Positions 7,435 to 15,405 of a stretch of 64,000 nucleotides of DNA are shown one piece after another; position 1 is the stretch's first letter; each line of letters begins with the position of its first letter. Below the pieces are notes generated by a model. The model was given only the letters and a program-made list of their open reading frames with translations. It did no database searches and was not told the DNA's origin. The position numbers were made by a program, and so were the translations under genes. Source of the stretch: Nevskia sp. GTDB lineage: Bacteria; Pseudomonadota; Gammaproteobacteria; Nevskiales; Nevskiaceae. Location of the stretch: assembly GCA_016779605.1 (NCBI GenBank), contig JADHNH010000001.1, forward strand, positions 1-64,000, in the 5' to 3' direction.

Positions 7435-8864
7435 TGGTCAGCCGCAGAAGCCTGTTGTCGTATCTGGGCCTGGGCGGCGCCGGCGCCATCGCCGGCGCAT
7501 TCGGCAAGGCCGCCGCCCAGCAGCAGCCGTCCCTGCCCTGCATGAGCATGCCGGGCGATGCGCCCCTTGCGGGCGACGCCCCGCCGGCCAAGGCGGGGCC
7601 GGCCGGCGGCGACCAAGTGCCGGTGCGGACCCCGAACGGCCGCACCCTGCCGTGGAAGATAGTCGGCGGCGCCAAGGAATTCCATCTTGTCGCGGAGGAG
7701 TTGGAGCACGAGTTCGCGCCGGGCTGCAAAGCGAAGTGCTGGGGTTACAACGGCTCCACGCCCGGCCCGACCATCGAGGCGGTGGAGGGCGACCGGGTGC
7801 GCATCCTGGTCACCAACCACCTGAAGGAGTGGACCTCGGTGCACTGGCACGGCGTGATCCTGCCCAACGGCATGGACGGCGTCGGCGGTCTCAACCAGCC
7901 GCATATCAAGCCGGGCGAGACCTATGCCTATGAGTTCACGCTGCGCCAGGCGGGGACCCACATGTACCATCCGCACGCCGACGAAATGGTGCAGATGGCC
8001 TTCGGCATGATGGGATTCTTCATCATCCACCCCAGGGCCGGCTACGACGAACCGGCGGACCGCGACTTCGCGATCATGTTGCACAACTGGGCGCTGCATC
8101 CCGGCACTTACCGGCCGGACCCGGCGGTGATGCAGGACTTCGACCTGTGGACCTTCAACAGCAAGGTCTACCCGGCGACGGCTCCGATCGTCGTGCGCCA
8201 AGGCGACCGCGTGCGCCTGCGCATCGGCAACCTGTCGATGTGGAACCACCCGATCCACCTGCACGGGCACCGCTTCTGGATCACCGGCAGCGACGGCGAC
8301 CGCTGGCCGAAGTCGGCGTGGCGGCCGGAGGTCACCGAGATCATCGGCGTCGGCCAGGTGCGCGATTTCGAGTTCGTGGCGGACAACCCCGGCGACTGGG
8401 CGTTCCACTGCCACATGAGCCACCACACCATGAACGCCATGGGGCACGCCATCCCCAATCCCACCGGCGTCGACCAGAGCGGCGTGGAGAAGCAGATCCG
8501 CTCGATGCTGCCCGGCTACATGGCGATGGGCAAGGGCGGCATGGCCGAGCACGGCGAGCATGTGGCGATGGGCCTGAAAGGGCCGGAAAACACTCTGCCG
8601 ATGATGACCGGCACCGGGTCGTTCGGCTCCATCGAGATGGGCGGCATGTTCTCGGTGCTGAAAGTCCGCGAGGGCCTGGCCGCCGGCGACTACCGAGACC
8701 CGGGCTGGTACCGCCATCCCGAGGGCACGGTCGCCCGGCGGGTGGCCTTCGACCCCGCCTACGCCGTCCCCGACTCGGGAATGGGCGGAATGCAGCACCA
8801 CGGCGGACACCAAATGAAAGACATGCCCGGGATGGATATGAAGGGCATGGACATGGGCGGTTGA
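7434..8864 (+). CDS. multicopper oxidase with C-terminal Met/His tail
   Basis: 476 residues. Twin-arginine-like N-terminus MVSRRSLLSYLGLGGAG, so probable Tat export. Copper motifs in order: HWHG (137-140), HMYHPHAD (176-183), HPIHLHGHRF (272-281) and HCHMSHH with following Met (325-336), which together form the trinuclear and type 1 sites of a laccase-like oxidase. Unusually about 140 residues follow the last copper motif, ending in MQHHGGHQMKDMPGMDMKGMDMGG, likely a Cu-binding bait. It would oxidise Cu(I) in the periplasm. It overlaps the upstream gene by one base and is followed 16 bases later by a cytochrome c that could exchange electrons with it. Confidence 0.92.
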   Translation: MVSRRSLLSYLGLGGAGAIAGAFGKAAAQQQPSLPCMSMPGDAPLAGDAPPAKAGPAGGDQVPVRTPNGRTLPWKIVGGAKEFHLVAEELEHEFAPGCKAKCWGYNGSTPGPTIEAVEGDRVRILVTNHLKEWTSVHWHGVILPNGMDGVGGLNQPHIKPGETYAYEFTLRQAGTHMYHPHADEMVQMAFGMMGFFIIHPRAGYDEPADRDFAIMLHNWALHPGTYRPDPAVMQDFDLWTFNSKVYPATAPIVVRQGDRVRLRIGNLSMWNHPIHLHGHRFWITGSDGDRWPKSAWRPEVTEIIGVGQVRDFEFVADNPGDWAFHCHMSHHTMNAMGHAIPNPTGVDQSGVEKQIRSMLPGYMAMGKGGMAEHGEHVAMGLKGPENTLPMMTGTGSFGSIEMGGMFSVLKVREGLAAGDYRDPGWYRHPEGTVARRVAFDPAYAVPDSGMGGMQHHGGHQMKDMPGMDMKGMDMGG

Positions 8865-8880
8865 GAACCAGGAATTGAAA

Positions 8881-9516
8881 ATGAAAACTCTGAAGATCGT
8901 GGTGGGACTAGTCATACTTGCCTGCGCCGGCGGCGCGCTGTTCGTCTACTCCGGGATGTTCGACGCCGGAGCCGACACGCCGCACAGCCGGCCGGTCTAC
9001 TGGCTGGCACAGACGGTCCGCGAGCGCTCGATCGCGGTCCGCTCGAAAGACATCCAGGTGCCGAACCTGGACGATCCCAAGCTGATTACGGCGGGCGCCA
9101 GCGAGTACGCCGAGATGTGCACGGGCTGCCACCTCGCCCCGGGCATGGACGACAACGAGATGCGTCCGGGCCTGTATCCCTCTCCGCCAAACCTGTCGGA
9201 ACACAGGCACGACCGCGGCGTCAGCGCCGCCCAGGGCAGTGCCGCCCGGCAGTTCTGGATCATCAAGCACGGGTTGAAGATGACCGCGATGCCGGCCTGG
9301 GGCAAAACCCACGACGATCCCACGATCTGGAGCATGGTGGCGTTTCTGCAGAAGCTGCCAGAGCTCACCCAGGAGCAGTACGCGGCAATGACCGAAGACA
9401 GCGAGTCGGCACACGAAGCCTCTGGTCACGTCCATCCGCATGGCCCAGGTACGCAAGAGCGCTCCCGCGATCATGGCGGGATGCCCGGCATGAATATGCC
9501 CGGATCTGTGCGATAA
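8881..9516 (+). CDS. membrane-anchored mono-haem cytochrome c with Met/His tail
   Basis: 211 residues. An N-terminal hydrophobic segment (about 5-25) anchors or exports it. CTGCH at 80-84 binds haem c, and MTAMPAWG (about 135) gives the usual axial Met in a MPAW context. A helical WSMVAFLQKLPELT segment closes the class I cytochrome domain. The last 45 residues (SGHVHPHGPG...HGGMPGMNMPG) repeat the Met/His bait theme of the neighbouring oxidase. Context suggests it carries electrons between the multicopper oxidase and the respiratory chain, but the direction is not known. Confidence 0.88.
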   Translation: MKTLKIVVGLVILACAGGALFVYSGMFDAGADTPHSRPVYWLAQTVRERSIAVRSKDIQVPNLDDPKLITAGASEYAEMCTGCHLAPGMDDNEMRPGLYPSPPNLSEHRHDRGVSAAQGSAARQFWIIKHGLKMTAMPAWGKTHDDPTIWSMVAFLQKLPELTQEQYAAMTEDSESAHEASGHVHPHGPGTQERSRDHGGMPGMNMPGSVR

Positions 9517-9567
9517 AAGCGAGCGCATCTGCCACCTTGCACAGTCATCGACCGACTAGGATTTCTG

Positions 9568-10041
9568 ATGCTTTACTCCACTCGTTTCTTTCGCATACCC
9601 CCGCACCGGTTCCTGGCGGCGCTGCTGCTCGCGTGTCTCAGCGGTTGTGCCCCCAAGGCCGACCCCTCAAAGCCGACTGTCGAGGTCTGGAAAAGTCCGA
9701 CATGCCAATGTTGCTCGAAATGGATACAGCACTTGCGAGACAACGGCTTCAACGTCAACATCCACGGCGAAACGGACCTGGATGCGGTGAAGGCCAGGTT
9801 TGGGGTCCCGGCGGCTCTGGGCTCATGCCACACGGCCCAGGTTGGCGGCTATGTGATCGAAGGCCACGTGCCGGCCGAGGACATCAAGCGCCTGCTTGCG
9901 GAGAAGCCACCGGTCAAGGGCATAGCAGTTCCCGGAATGCCGGTTGGATCACCGGGCATGGAGCAGGGCAGCGAAAAGGAGCCGTACGAAACGCTGTCAT
10001 TCACGCAGGCCGGGGAAACCGCCGTCTATGCGCGACACTGA
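9568..10041 (+). CDS. DUF411 metal-binding lipoprotein
   Basis: 157 residues. Signal peptide with lipobox LSGCAP. The DUF411 domain follows, with the N-terminal metal site SPTCQCCSKW and the second signature GSCHTAQVGGYVIEGHVPAEDIKRLL (written here in pieces: GSCHTA, GYVIEGHVP, IKRLL). The C-terminus has GMPVGSPGMEQ. DUF411 proteins (CopG-like in copper loci) are common in copper-resistance clusters and are thought to handle periplasmic copper. It is the last clearly copper-related gene of this transcription unit and lies 15 bases before the next frame. Confidence 0.9.
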   Translation: MLYSTRFFRIPPHRFLAALLLACLSGCAPKADPSKPTVEVWKSPTCQCCSKWIQHLRDNGFNVNIHGETDLDAVKARFGVPAALGSCHTAQVGGYVIEGHVPAEDIKRLLAEKPPVKGIAVPGMPVGSPGMEQGSEKEPYETLSFTQAGETAVYARH

Positions 10042-10056
10042 AAGGCGAGGCCGGGC

Positions 10057-11358
10057 ATGAACCCTGAAATCGGCTCGCTCCACACAGACGAAGTGCTGCG
10101 TAGCCTGCTGGGCCGCTGGCGCGAAGACCCCGGCGGCACCTACCGCGGCTGGTTCCTGTGGGAGGAGCGGCTCAAGAACTTCCGCTCGATCCGGCGCGGC
10201 ATCGAGGCCGTGGTCGCGGAGATCGAGGCCGGCACGTTCGGCAACGTCTACAAGGGATCGTCCCTGGAGACCGTGGTCGGCTCGATCGCGGAGCAGCGGC
10301 AGTTGTTCAAGGGTGCTGATCACGCGTTTCTGTGGAAACCCAAGCTGCGCATTCCGGACATCTACGAGAGCCGCGAAAATCAACTGGCGTTCGGTCGCTT
10401 CCTGCACGCCTGCTCCTGCTGCGACAACGAAGGCCAGGTACTAGCCGCGATCCGCGCGCTGGATGCGCAGAAGATCAAAGGCTTGGGTCCGGCAGCAGCC
10501 AATCCGCTCTATTTCCTGCATCCGACACTGGTGCCGCCGTTCAACACGGCGATCGTCAAAGGTTACAACCTCGTCAGCGGCGCGACCGTCAAGCTCGGCC
10601 GCTGGGACGAATACCTGGCGATGCGGCAGGGCGTGATGGCACTCAACAGGCGCTTCCGCGACCTGTTGTCGAACGACCTTGGTGCCGTGGCCGGGTTCCT
10701 GTTCGACATCGGTTCGGGCAGATACGAACTGCCGCCGGCGTCCGGTGATGTGGCCGCGTTGGCGCGCTGGGAGCAGGAACTCGCACGTGTGCGAGACGAG
10801 GGCGCCCGGGAAAGCAGGCTGAAGATGCAGGCAGAACAAGCTGACCTGACGCATACGGAAGTGCAGGGTTGGTTGCGCGACCTGGGCCGGGCCCTGGGCT
10901 TCCGCATATGGATTGCCAGCAACGACCGTGGGCGCCCCTTCGGCAGCGGTCGCCTGGGGGACACCTGCCTCGACGGGCTACCCGCGTCGATCGCCAACAG
11001 CGGCGCCGAAGAAACGATCCGGCTGATCGATGTACTGTGGCTCGACCTTGCAAGCGACCGCGTAGCTGCGGCTTTCGAGGTCGAGCACAGCACCAGTATC
11101 TATTCTGGCATCGTGCGCATGCTCGACCTGGCGCTCGGCCTGCCCGATCACCTTGCCGGCGCCTATTTCCTGGTCGCGCCCGACGAACGCGAAGAAGACG
11201 TGCGCGCCCAGTTTGCGCGGCCAGCCTTCAGCCGTGTCGCCGACCTGAACCTGAACTTTCTTCCGTACAGCGAACTGCGCAGCCACCGCGAGGCCATGGC
11301 GCGCTTCGGCAGCGGGCTCAAGCCCCTGTTGGCGGTGGCACGGGCGCTTCGGCGCTGA
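10057..11358 (+). CDS. unknown protein with possible PD-(D/E)XK nuclease-like C-domain
   Basis: 433 residues, not exported. The middle part reads IKGLGPAAANPLYFLHPTLV (about 145-165), resembling helix-hairpin-helix DNA-binding turns. Near residues 327-365 a strand-acid-strand pattern DVLWLDL...AAFEVEHSTS...RMLDL looks like the ExE core of restriction-endonuclease-fold proteins. No methyltransferase or helicase partner is present. It sits 15 bases behind the DUF411 gene in a block otherwise devoted to copper. It may be an orphan restriction or defence enzyme carried by the ICE, or an unrelated conserved protein; the fold is only inferred. Confidence 0.45.
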   Translation: MNPEIGSLHTDEVLRSLLGRWREDPGGTYRGWFLWEERLKNFRSIRRGIEAVVAEIEAGTFGNVYKGSSLETVVGSIAEQRQLFKGADHAFLWKPKLRIPDIYESRENQLAFGRFLHACSCCDNEGQVLAAIRALDAQKIKGLGPAAANPLYFLHPTLVPPFNTAIVKGYNLVSGATVKLGRWDEYLAMRQGVMALNRRFRDLLSNDLGAVAGFLFDIGSGRYELPPASGDVAALARWEQELARVRDEGARESRLKMQAEQADLTHTEVQGWLRDLGRALGFRIWIASNDRGRPFGSGRLGDTCLDGLPASIANSGAEETIRLIDVLWLDLASDRVAAAFEVEHSTSIYSGIVRMLDLALGLPDHLAGAYFLVAPDEREEDVRAQFARPAFSRVADLNLNFLPYSELRSHREAMARFGSGLKPLLAVARALRR

Positions 11359-11409
11359 GAAGTGCCTCTCAGTATCTTTTTCCGGTAATGGCCAAGCCGG
11401 GATGCGCTA

Positions 11410-11423
11410 TTGACACAGATCAA
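11410..11423 (+). promoter_or_regulatory. FNR/Anr-type box upstream of triple-repeat protein
   Basis: TTGAC-ACAG-ATCAA matches TTGAY-N4-RTCAA. Its centre is 11416.5. A TATTAG/TAGTAT hexamer lies at 11443-11451, about 30 bases downstream, which places the start near 11455-11458, about 40 bases from the box centre, as in class II FNR promoters. The gene starts at 11526. The stretch is visibly AT-rich compared with its surroundings. Confidence 0.7.
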
Positions 11424-11525
11424 TGCTTTAGCTTCGGGCGACTATTAGTATTTTTACAAGAGTGCGATTTGACCAACCTGCCGCATCGCACTTGCACCAA
11501 TTTAGCCCGCCATAGGAGTCGTGTC

Positions 11526-12035
11526 ATGTTCGCAAACCTGAAGATCGCAGCCGTTCCCTTCGTCATGTGTCTCGCCCTGATCCCGCTCGCGTCCAATGCC
11601 GACGACGCGCCCGCCGCACCCGCCGCTGACGCATCGCAGGCCAGCCAGCCGGGCGAAGCCCACAACATGATGGGCCACTCGCCGGCGTCCAAAGAGCACA
11701 CCATGATGAAGGACAAGACGATCCCCATTCATCATACCGGCGATGCGGTCCCGCCCAGCGGTACGCCGGGTGAAGCCCACAACATGATGGGGCACTCCCC
11801 GGGCTCCAAAGAACACATCAAGATGACAGACAAGACGGTGCCGATCCACCACACCGGCGACGAACTGCCGCCGAGCAACACGCCGGCAGAAGATCACATG
11901 ATGATGGATCACTCGCCGGCCGATGGCAAAGGGATGATGCACATGAAGGACAAGAAGATCCCGATTCACCACAGCGAGGGCACCGCTGCCCCGGACGGCA
12001 CGGCGCCGGCTTCCGCCGACAGCGGCAAGAAGTAA
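11526..12035 (+). CDS. exported Met/His protein of three tandem repeats
   Basis: 169 residues with a signal peptide ending at PLASNADDAPA. The mature protein is made of three imperfect copies of about 38-40 residues. Each begins GEAHNMMGHSP or AEDHMMMDHSP, continues with a KEHTMMKDK-like stretch and ends IPIHHTGD..PPS. Every copy offers 3-5 His and 3-6 Met, strongly suggesting copper or silver sequestration in the periplasm. No known family fits. It has its own FNR-type promoter and an intrinsic terminator, so it is a single-gene unit. Only the composition supports the metal role. Confidence 0.75.
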   Translation: MFANLKIAAVPFVMCLALIPLASNADDAPAAPAADASQASQPGEAHNMMGHSPASKEHTMMKDKTIPIHHTGDAVPPSGTPGEAHNMMGHSPGSKEHIKMTDKTVPIHHTGDELPPSNTPAEDHMMMDHSPADGKGMMHMKDKKIPIHHSEGTAAPDGTAPASADSGKK

Positions 12036-12063
12036 GCCCCGAAGCCCGCTGCCTAGCACCCAA

Positions 12064-12100
12064 GAGCGAGCCCCGTCAAAGCGGGGCTCGCTTGCTGTTT
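12064..12100 (+). terminator. intrinsic terminator
   Basis: The stem AGCGAGCCCCG (12065-12075) pairs with CGGGGCTCGCTT (12082-12093) and is followed by GCTGTTTATT. It lies 29 bases after the triple-repeat gene and also stands between it and the convergent small lipoprotein gene. Confidence 0.85.
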
Positions 12101-12153
12101 ATTGAAACAGCGCCTTGTCGAAGCGCGGTGTTCGATGTTCTCCTTTGTAAAGG

Positions 12154-12357
12154 CTACTTTTGATCCGGCCGCGGTGTCCCCTGCGGTTGCCGATAGTTCC
12201 AATAGAATGAGTGCGGGTCCTTGACCTTGATCAGGGCGCAAAAGGTACCGGGCCGGGGCGAGTCATCGGCGCAGATTGGCCCGGACGGGTCATCGGTCGC
12301 TGTAGTCAATGCGCAGGCAGACAAGCTGCACGCCGCGAGGAACAAGATCACTTTCAT
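12154..12357 (-). CDS. small lipoprotein, 67 aa
   Basis: Minus-strand frame starting MKVILFLAACSLSACALTTA, a typical lipoprotein signal with lipobox LSACA. The mature part is short, with two further Cys (GPICADD, GTFCALI) and ends QPQGTPRPDQK. No family recognised. It converges on the preceding gene and is divergent from the FNR-box region at 12421-12474. No strong ribosome site is seen, so existence is likely rather than certain. Confidence 0.5.
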   Translation of the reverse strand: MKVILFLAACSLSACALTTATDDPSGPICADDSPRPGTFCALIKVKDPHSFYWNYRQPQGTPRPDQK

Positions 12358-12420
12358 TTTTGTAGAAGTACGGTTTGCAGGCGCATACCGTCATTCAGCG
12401 CTCTCCTTGGGCCGGGTACA

Positions 12421-12434
12421 TTGACCCAGATCAA
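12421..12434 (+). promoter_or_regulatory. FNR/Anr-type box, first of a pair
   Basis: TTGAC-CCAG-ATCAA. It starts exactly 40 bases before the second box, so both lie on nearly the same helix face (about four turns). Together they precede the Spy-like/reductase operon beginning at 12540. Confidence 0.65.
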
Positions 12435-12460
12435 ACACCCTGCGCGGAAACCCGTCCTTA

Positions 12461-12474
12461 TTGACGCAGGTCAA
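12461..12474 (+). promoter_or_regulatory. FNR/Anr-type box, second of a pair
   Basis: TTGAC-GCAG-GTCAA. A TATGGT hexamer at 12497-12502 fits a class II promoter starting near 12509. The upstream copy at 12421 could act as a second activator or repressor site. Confidence 0.65.
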
Positions 12475-12539
12475 GGCACACCCCTGGCGACGAAAGTATG
12501 GTCAGCGGACGCTAAGAATTCCCGGTCCGGAGCATCACC

Positions 12540-13535
12540 TTGCCTTTCAATGCCGCACCAGAGCGACCGCGGGCACCCATGCCTGCGACACAGGGCCAGC
12601 AGCGATTGGCGCGGCGCGGGGCGGTTCGTCCTCCGTCCAAGCGTATTCCAGTGCTCTGCGCGCTGGCCACCGCTGTGCTCGCGGGCGCGTTGATTGCACA
12701 GCCAGCGCAAGGGCAAAGCCCGGCCAGCCAGGCTGACGTCCAGCCCCCGCCCATCGGAGGCCCGGACGCTCGCGCCGATCCAGCGCTGGCGGATCAGGTC
12801 GATGCCCTGCGAAAGCAAGTGACGGCGCTGCAGATCCAGATGCAGCGGCAAAGGCACGGCCGTAAGGCTGATCGCGGCGGCCAGTCCGGCATGCCGGCCA
12901 TGACTGGCTCGGGAGCGATGCCAATGCCGCCCGGTCCTTCAAGAGGCATGGGCGAGGATGCGGGAGAAATGGGCCCAATGGGGATGGGAAGCCAGCCCGC
13001 TCCGGGAAACATGCCGATGCCGGCTGCGGCCGGCATGTCCGATCCGCAAAAGATGAGTGGCGGCATGGCCGCGGCGCCGGCCGGGATGGCCGACATGGGC
13101 CAGATGATGGGCATGATGGGCGGGCAGAAGAACGGCGCTGGTGCCTCGACGCCCAGTTCCCTGCCGGGCTTTCCCGGAGCGCCGCACCTGTACCACGTCG
13201 GCGCTGATGGCTTCTTTCTCAACCATCCGCAGCATATCGATCTGACCGCCGAGCAGCAGTCCGCCCTCGGCAAGCTCCAGGAGACAGCCCTGCTCGATCG
13301 CGCATCTGCGCAGCGCACGATCGACGAAGCGGAGCAGCAGCTGTTTCTGCTGACCGGCGCCGACCAGCCCGACGCCGCGCAGATCGAGGCGCAAGTGCAC
13401 TCGATCGAGGCGCTGCGGGCGCAGAAACGACTGGCGTACATCCGGGCGGTCGGACAAGCCGCACAGATTCTCAGTGACGACCAGCGACGCGCCCTGCTCG
13501 CGGCCCACGGCTGGTCTGGCACATCGGCGAACTGA
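12540..13535 (+). CDS. Spy/CpxP-like periplasmic protein with Met-rich linker
   Basis: 331 residues from TTG at 12540, nine bases after GGAG; an in-frame ATG at 12579 is the alternative. Hydrophobic export segment IPVLCALATAVLAGALI (about 37-53). A short coiled coil follows (ADQVDALRKQVTALQIQMQRQR), then about 100 residues very rich in Met, Gly and Pro (e.g. MADMGQMMGMMGGQK). The C-terminal 110 residues, HLYHVGADGFFLNHPQHIDLT and the helices behind it, resemble the all-helical LTxxQ/Spy fold of periplasmic metal-stress proteins (here LTAEQQSAL). A paralogue lies at 37336-38028. It leads the redox operon behind two FNR-type boxes and probably senses or binds copper. Confidence 0.75.
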   Translation: MPFNAAPERPRAPMPATQGQQRLARRGAVRPPSKRIPVLCALATAVLAGALIAQPAQGQSPASQADVQPPPIGGPDARADPALADQVDALRKQVTALQIQMQRQRHGRKADRGGQSGMPAMTGSGAMPMPPGPSRGMGEDAGEMGPMGMGSQPAPGNMPMPAAAGMSDPQKMSGGMAAAPAGMADMGQMMGMMGGQKNGAGASTPSSLPGFPGAPHLYHVGADGFFLNHPQHIDLTAEQQSALGKLQETALLDRASAQRTIDEAEQQLFLLTGADQPDAAQIEAQVHSIEALRAQKRLAYIRAVGQAAQILSDDQRRALLAAHGWSGTSAN

Positions 13536-13542
13536 GCGCGCC

Positions 13543-15402
13543 ATGACCATCGGAACGAAGACTCTGCGCCCGGTTCGTTCGAGCACCCCTGCGAGTGTCC
13601 GGATCGCCCTGCTGGCTGCTGCTGCCTTGCTTGCGCTGCCGGTATACGCCCAAACCGCGGATGAACATGCAGCCCACCATCCCCCGCCGGACGCTGCGGC
13701 GGCCGGCGCTTCGATGGGTGCCACTACTGCGCCGGCGGGGCCGGCGGCCGCCCCGATGGGCGGGATGGACATGGGCTCGATGATGAAGCAGATGGGGGCT
13801 CCCGCGGCCAAGGAGCTTTATCCGTCGCTGATGGAGCTGCCCGACCTGCCGCTGGAAAAGCGCGCCGAAGTGCAGCAGCGCGCGCACCAGCGCATGACGG
13901 CTGGCACCGACATCATGAGCGCTTCTTTGGGAGACCTTTCCACTGCGGCCGGGCGCGATGACTACACCGCCATGCAGGATGCCACTCAGCGTCTGCGGGA
14001 GGGTCTGGCCCAATTCGAAAGTGGGCTGGCGGCCCACCGCGCGCTGGCCGAAGGCGCGGCGCCGCGCAGCGTGGCGATGCAATGGTTCAAGCGCGACATG
14101 AACCTGCTGCCGCGGTTTCCAGCCGAGCAAGCGCACGGCTTCTTCGGGTTGTCCGCATTCCACTACTTCACCATGCTTATGCTGGCCGCGTTCGCGCTGA
14201 CGCTGGTTGCCATCTACTTTGCCCGCATGCGCCGCGTCAGCTCCCTCCTGGCACAGATCAAGAGCGGCGGCAAGCTCGTCGCCGTACCGCCGGCGGCGGT
14301 GCCAACGGCAGTGTCATCCTCGGAACCTGCAGCGACATCCTCCGCACCCCGCGCTGTGGCAACCACCACCGGGAGCTGGTCGGGGCAACTGCGCGTCGCA
14401 CGCATCTTCCAGGAGACGGCCGACGTCAAGACCTTCCGCCTCGCGCCCATGTCCGGCACCGAGCTGCCGTTCGTGTTCGAGCCGGGACAGTTCCTGACCG
14501 TTGGCGTCATCGTCGACGGCAAGGTTCTGAAGCGCTCCTATTCGATCGCCTCCTCGCCATGCTGCCATGGGTGGTGCGAAATCACGGTGAAGCACGCGCG
14601 CGGAGGCGCGGTGTCCGGTCACCTGCACGAACAGGTGAAAGTCGGTGATCTTCTGGACGCGTCAGGACCCTACGGGCGCTTCACCTTCCGCGGCCAGGAA
14701 GCGCCGAGCGTGGTCCTGATCGCCGGCGGCGTCGGTGTCACGCCGCTGATGAGTGCGATCCGCTATCTGACGGACCAGAGCTGGACCGGGGAGATCTTCT
14801 TGTTCTACGCCTGCGCCCGGCTCGACGCGGTGATCTTCCGCGAAGAGCTGGACTACCTGGTCAAGCGCCATCCCAACCTGCACCTGACCTTGGTGCTCAA
14901 CGAGGAGCCCTCGGCGGAGTGGTCGGGGGAGCGCGGCTTCGTGACTTCGGACCTGCTGGCGCGCACGGTGCCCGACCTCACGTCGCGACGCGTGCACCTG
15001 TGCGGCCCGCCGCCGATGATGGAAGCGGTTCGCAAGGCGCTGACCGAGGCTGGTTTGCCGCCAGAGCAAGTCAAGTCCGAATTGTTCCTGACACCGGAAG
15101 TCAAACACCCGGCGACACCCGCTGCGGAGCCACCGGCGGCTGCGGCAACATGCTCCTTCGCGCGCTCCGGCAAGAAGGGCACATTGCCGCCGGACCTCAC
15201 CGTGCTCGACGTTGCCGAGGCAACCGGCGTGGTCATTGACTCCTCCTGCCGGCAGGGCTTCTGCGGCACCTGCAAGGTCAAGCTGCTCGACGGCCAGGTC
15301 ACCATGGCAGTCGAGGACGGCCTGACACCGGCCGATAAGGCGGCGGGGCTGATTCTGGCCTGTCAGGCGAAGGCGCAGCACGACGTGACAGTAGACGCCT
15401 GA
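13543..15402 (+). CDS. membrane-spanning NAD(P)H/FAD/2Fe-2S reductase with Met-rich periplasmic part
   Basis: 619 residues in one frame. Signal-like hydrophobic segment 20-36; periplasmic stretch 37-205 with HAAHHPPPD and a Met cluster (MGGMDMGSMMKQMG, 72-85) followed by helices; transmembrane helix about 207-227. The cytosolic half then carries a ferredoxin-reductase FAD domain (RSYSIASSP, 331-339), an NAD domain (GGVGVTP, 395-401; CGPPPMM, 487-493) and a plant-type 2Fe-2S domain with Cys 569, 574, 577 and 607. It could pass electrons from NAD(P)H to the membrane cytochrome encoded next. The joining of a Met/His-rich periplasmic part to such a reductase is unusual. The start is the ATG at 13543; a cytoplasmic orientation of the FAD half is inferred. 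Confidence 0.85.
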   Translation: MTIGTKTLRPVRSSTPASVRIALLAAAALLALPVYAQTADEHAAHHPPPDAAAAGASMGATTAPAGPAAAPMGGMDMGSMMKQMGAPAAKELYPSLMELPDLPLEKRAEVQQRAHQRMTAGTDIMSASLGDLSTAAGRDDYTAMQDATQRLREGLAQFESGLAAHRALAEGAAPRSVAMQWFKRDMNLLPRFPAEQAHGFFGLSAFHYFTMLMLAAFALTLVAIYFARMRRVSSLLAQIKSGGKLVAVPPAAVPTAVSSSEPAATSSAPRAVATTTGSWSGQLRVARIFQETADVKTFRLAPMSGTELPFVFEPGQFLTVGVIVDGKVLKRSYSIASSPCCHGWCEITVKHARGGAVSGHLHEQVKVGDLLDASGPYGRFTFRGQEAPSVVLIAGGVGVTPLMSAIRYLTDQSWTGEIFLFYACARLDAVIFREELDYLVKRHPNLHLTLVLNEEPSAEWSGERGFVTSDLLARTVPDLTSRRVHLCGPPPMMEAVRKALTEAGLPPEQVKSELFLTPEVKHPATPAAEPPAAAATCSFARSGKKGTLPPDLTVLDVAEATGVVIDSSCRQGFCGTCKVKLLDGQVTMAVEDGLTPADKAAGLILACQAKAQHDVTVDA

Positions 15403-15405
15403 GCC

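Noticed and set aside
12221-12234. TTGAC-CTTG-ATCAG as an extra FNR box
   Set aside because: Last base differs and it lies inside the small minus-strand lipoprotein gene, so likely chance.
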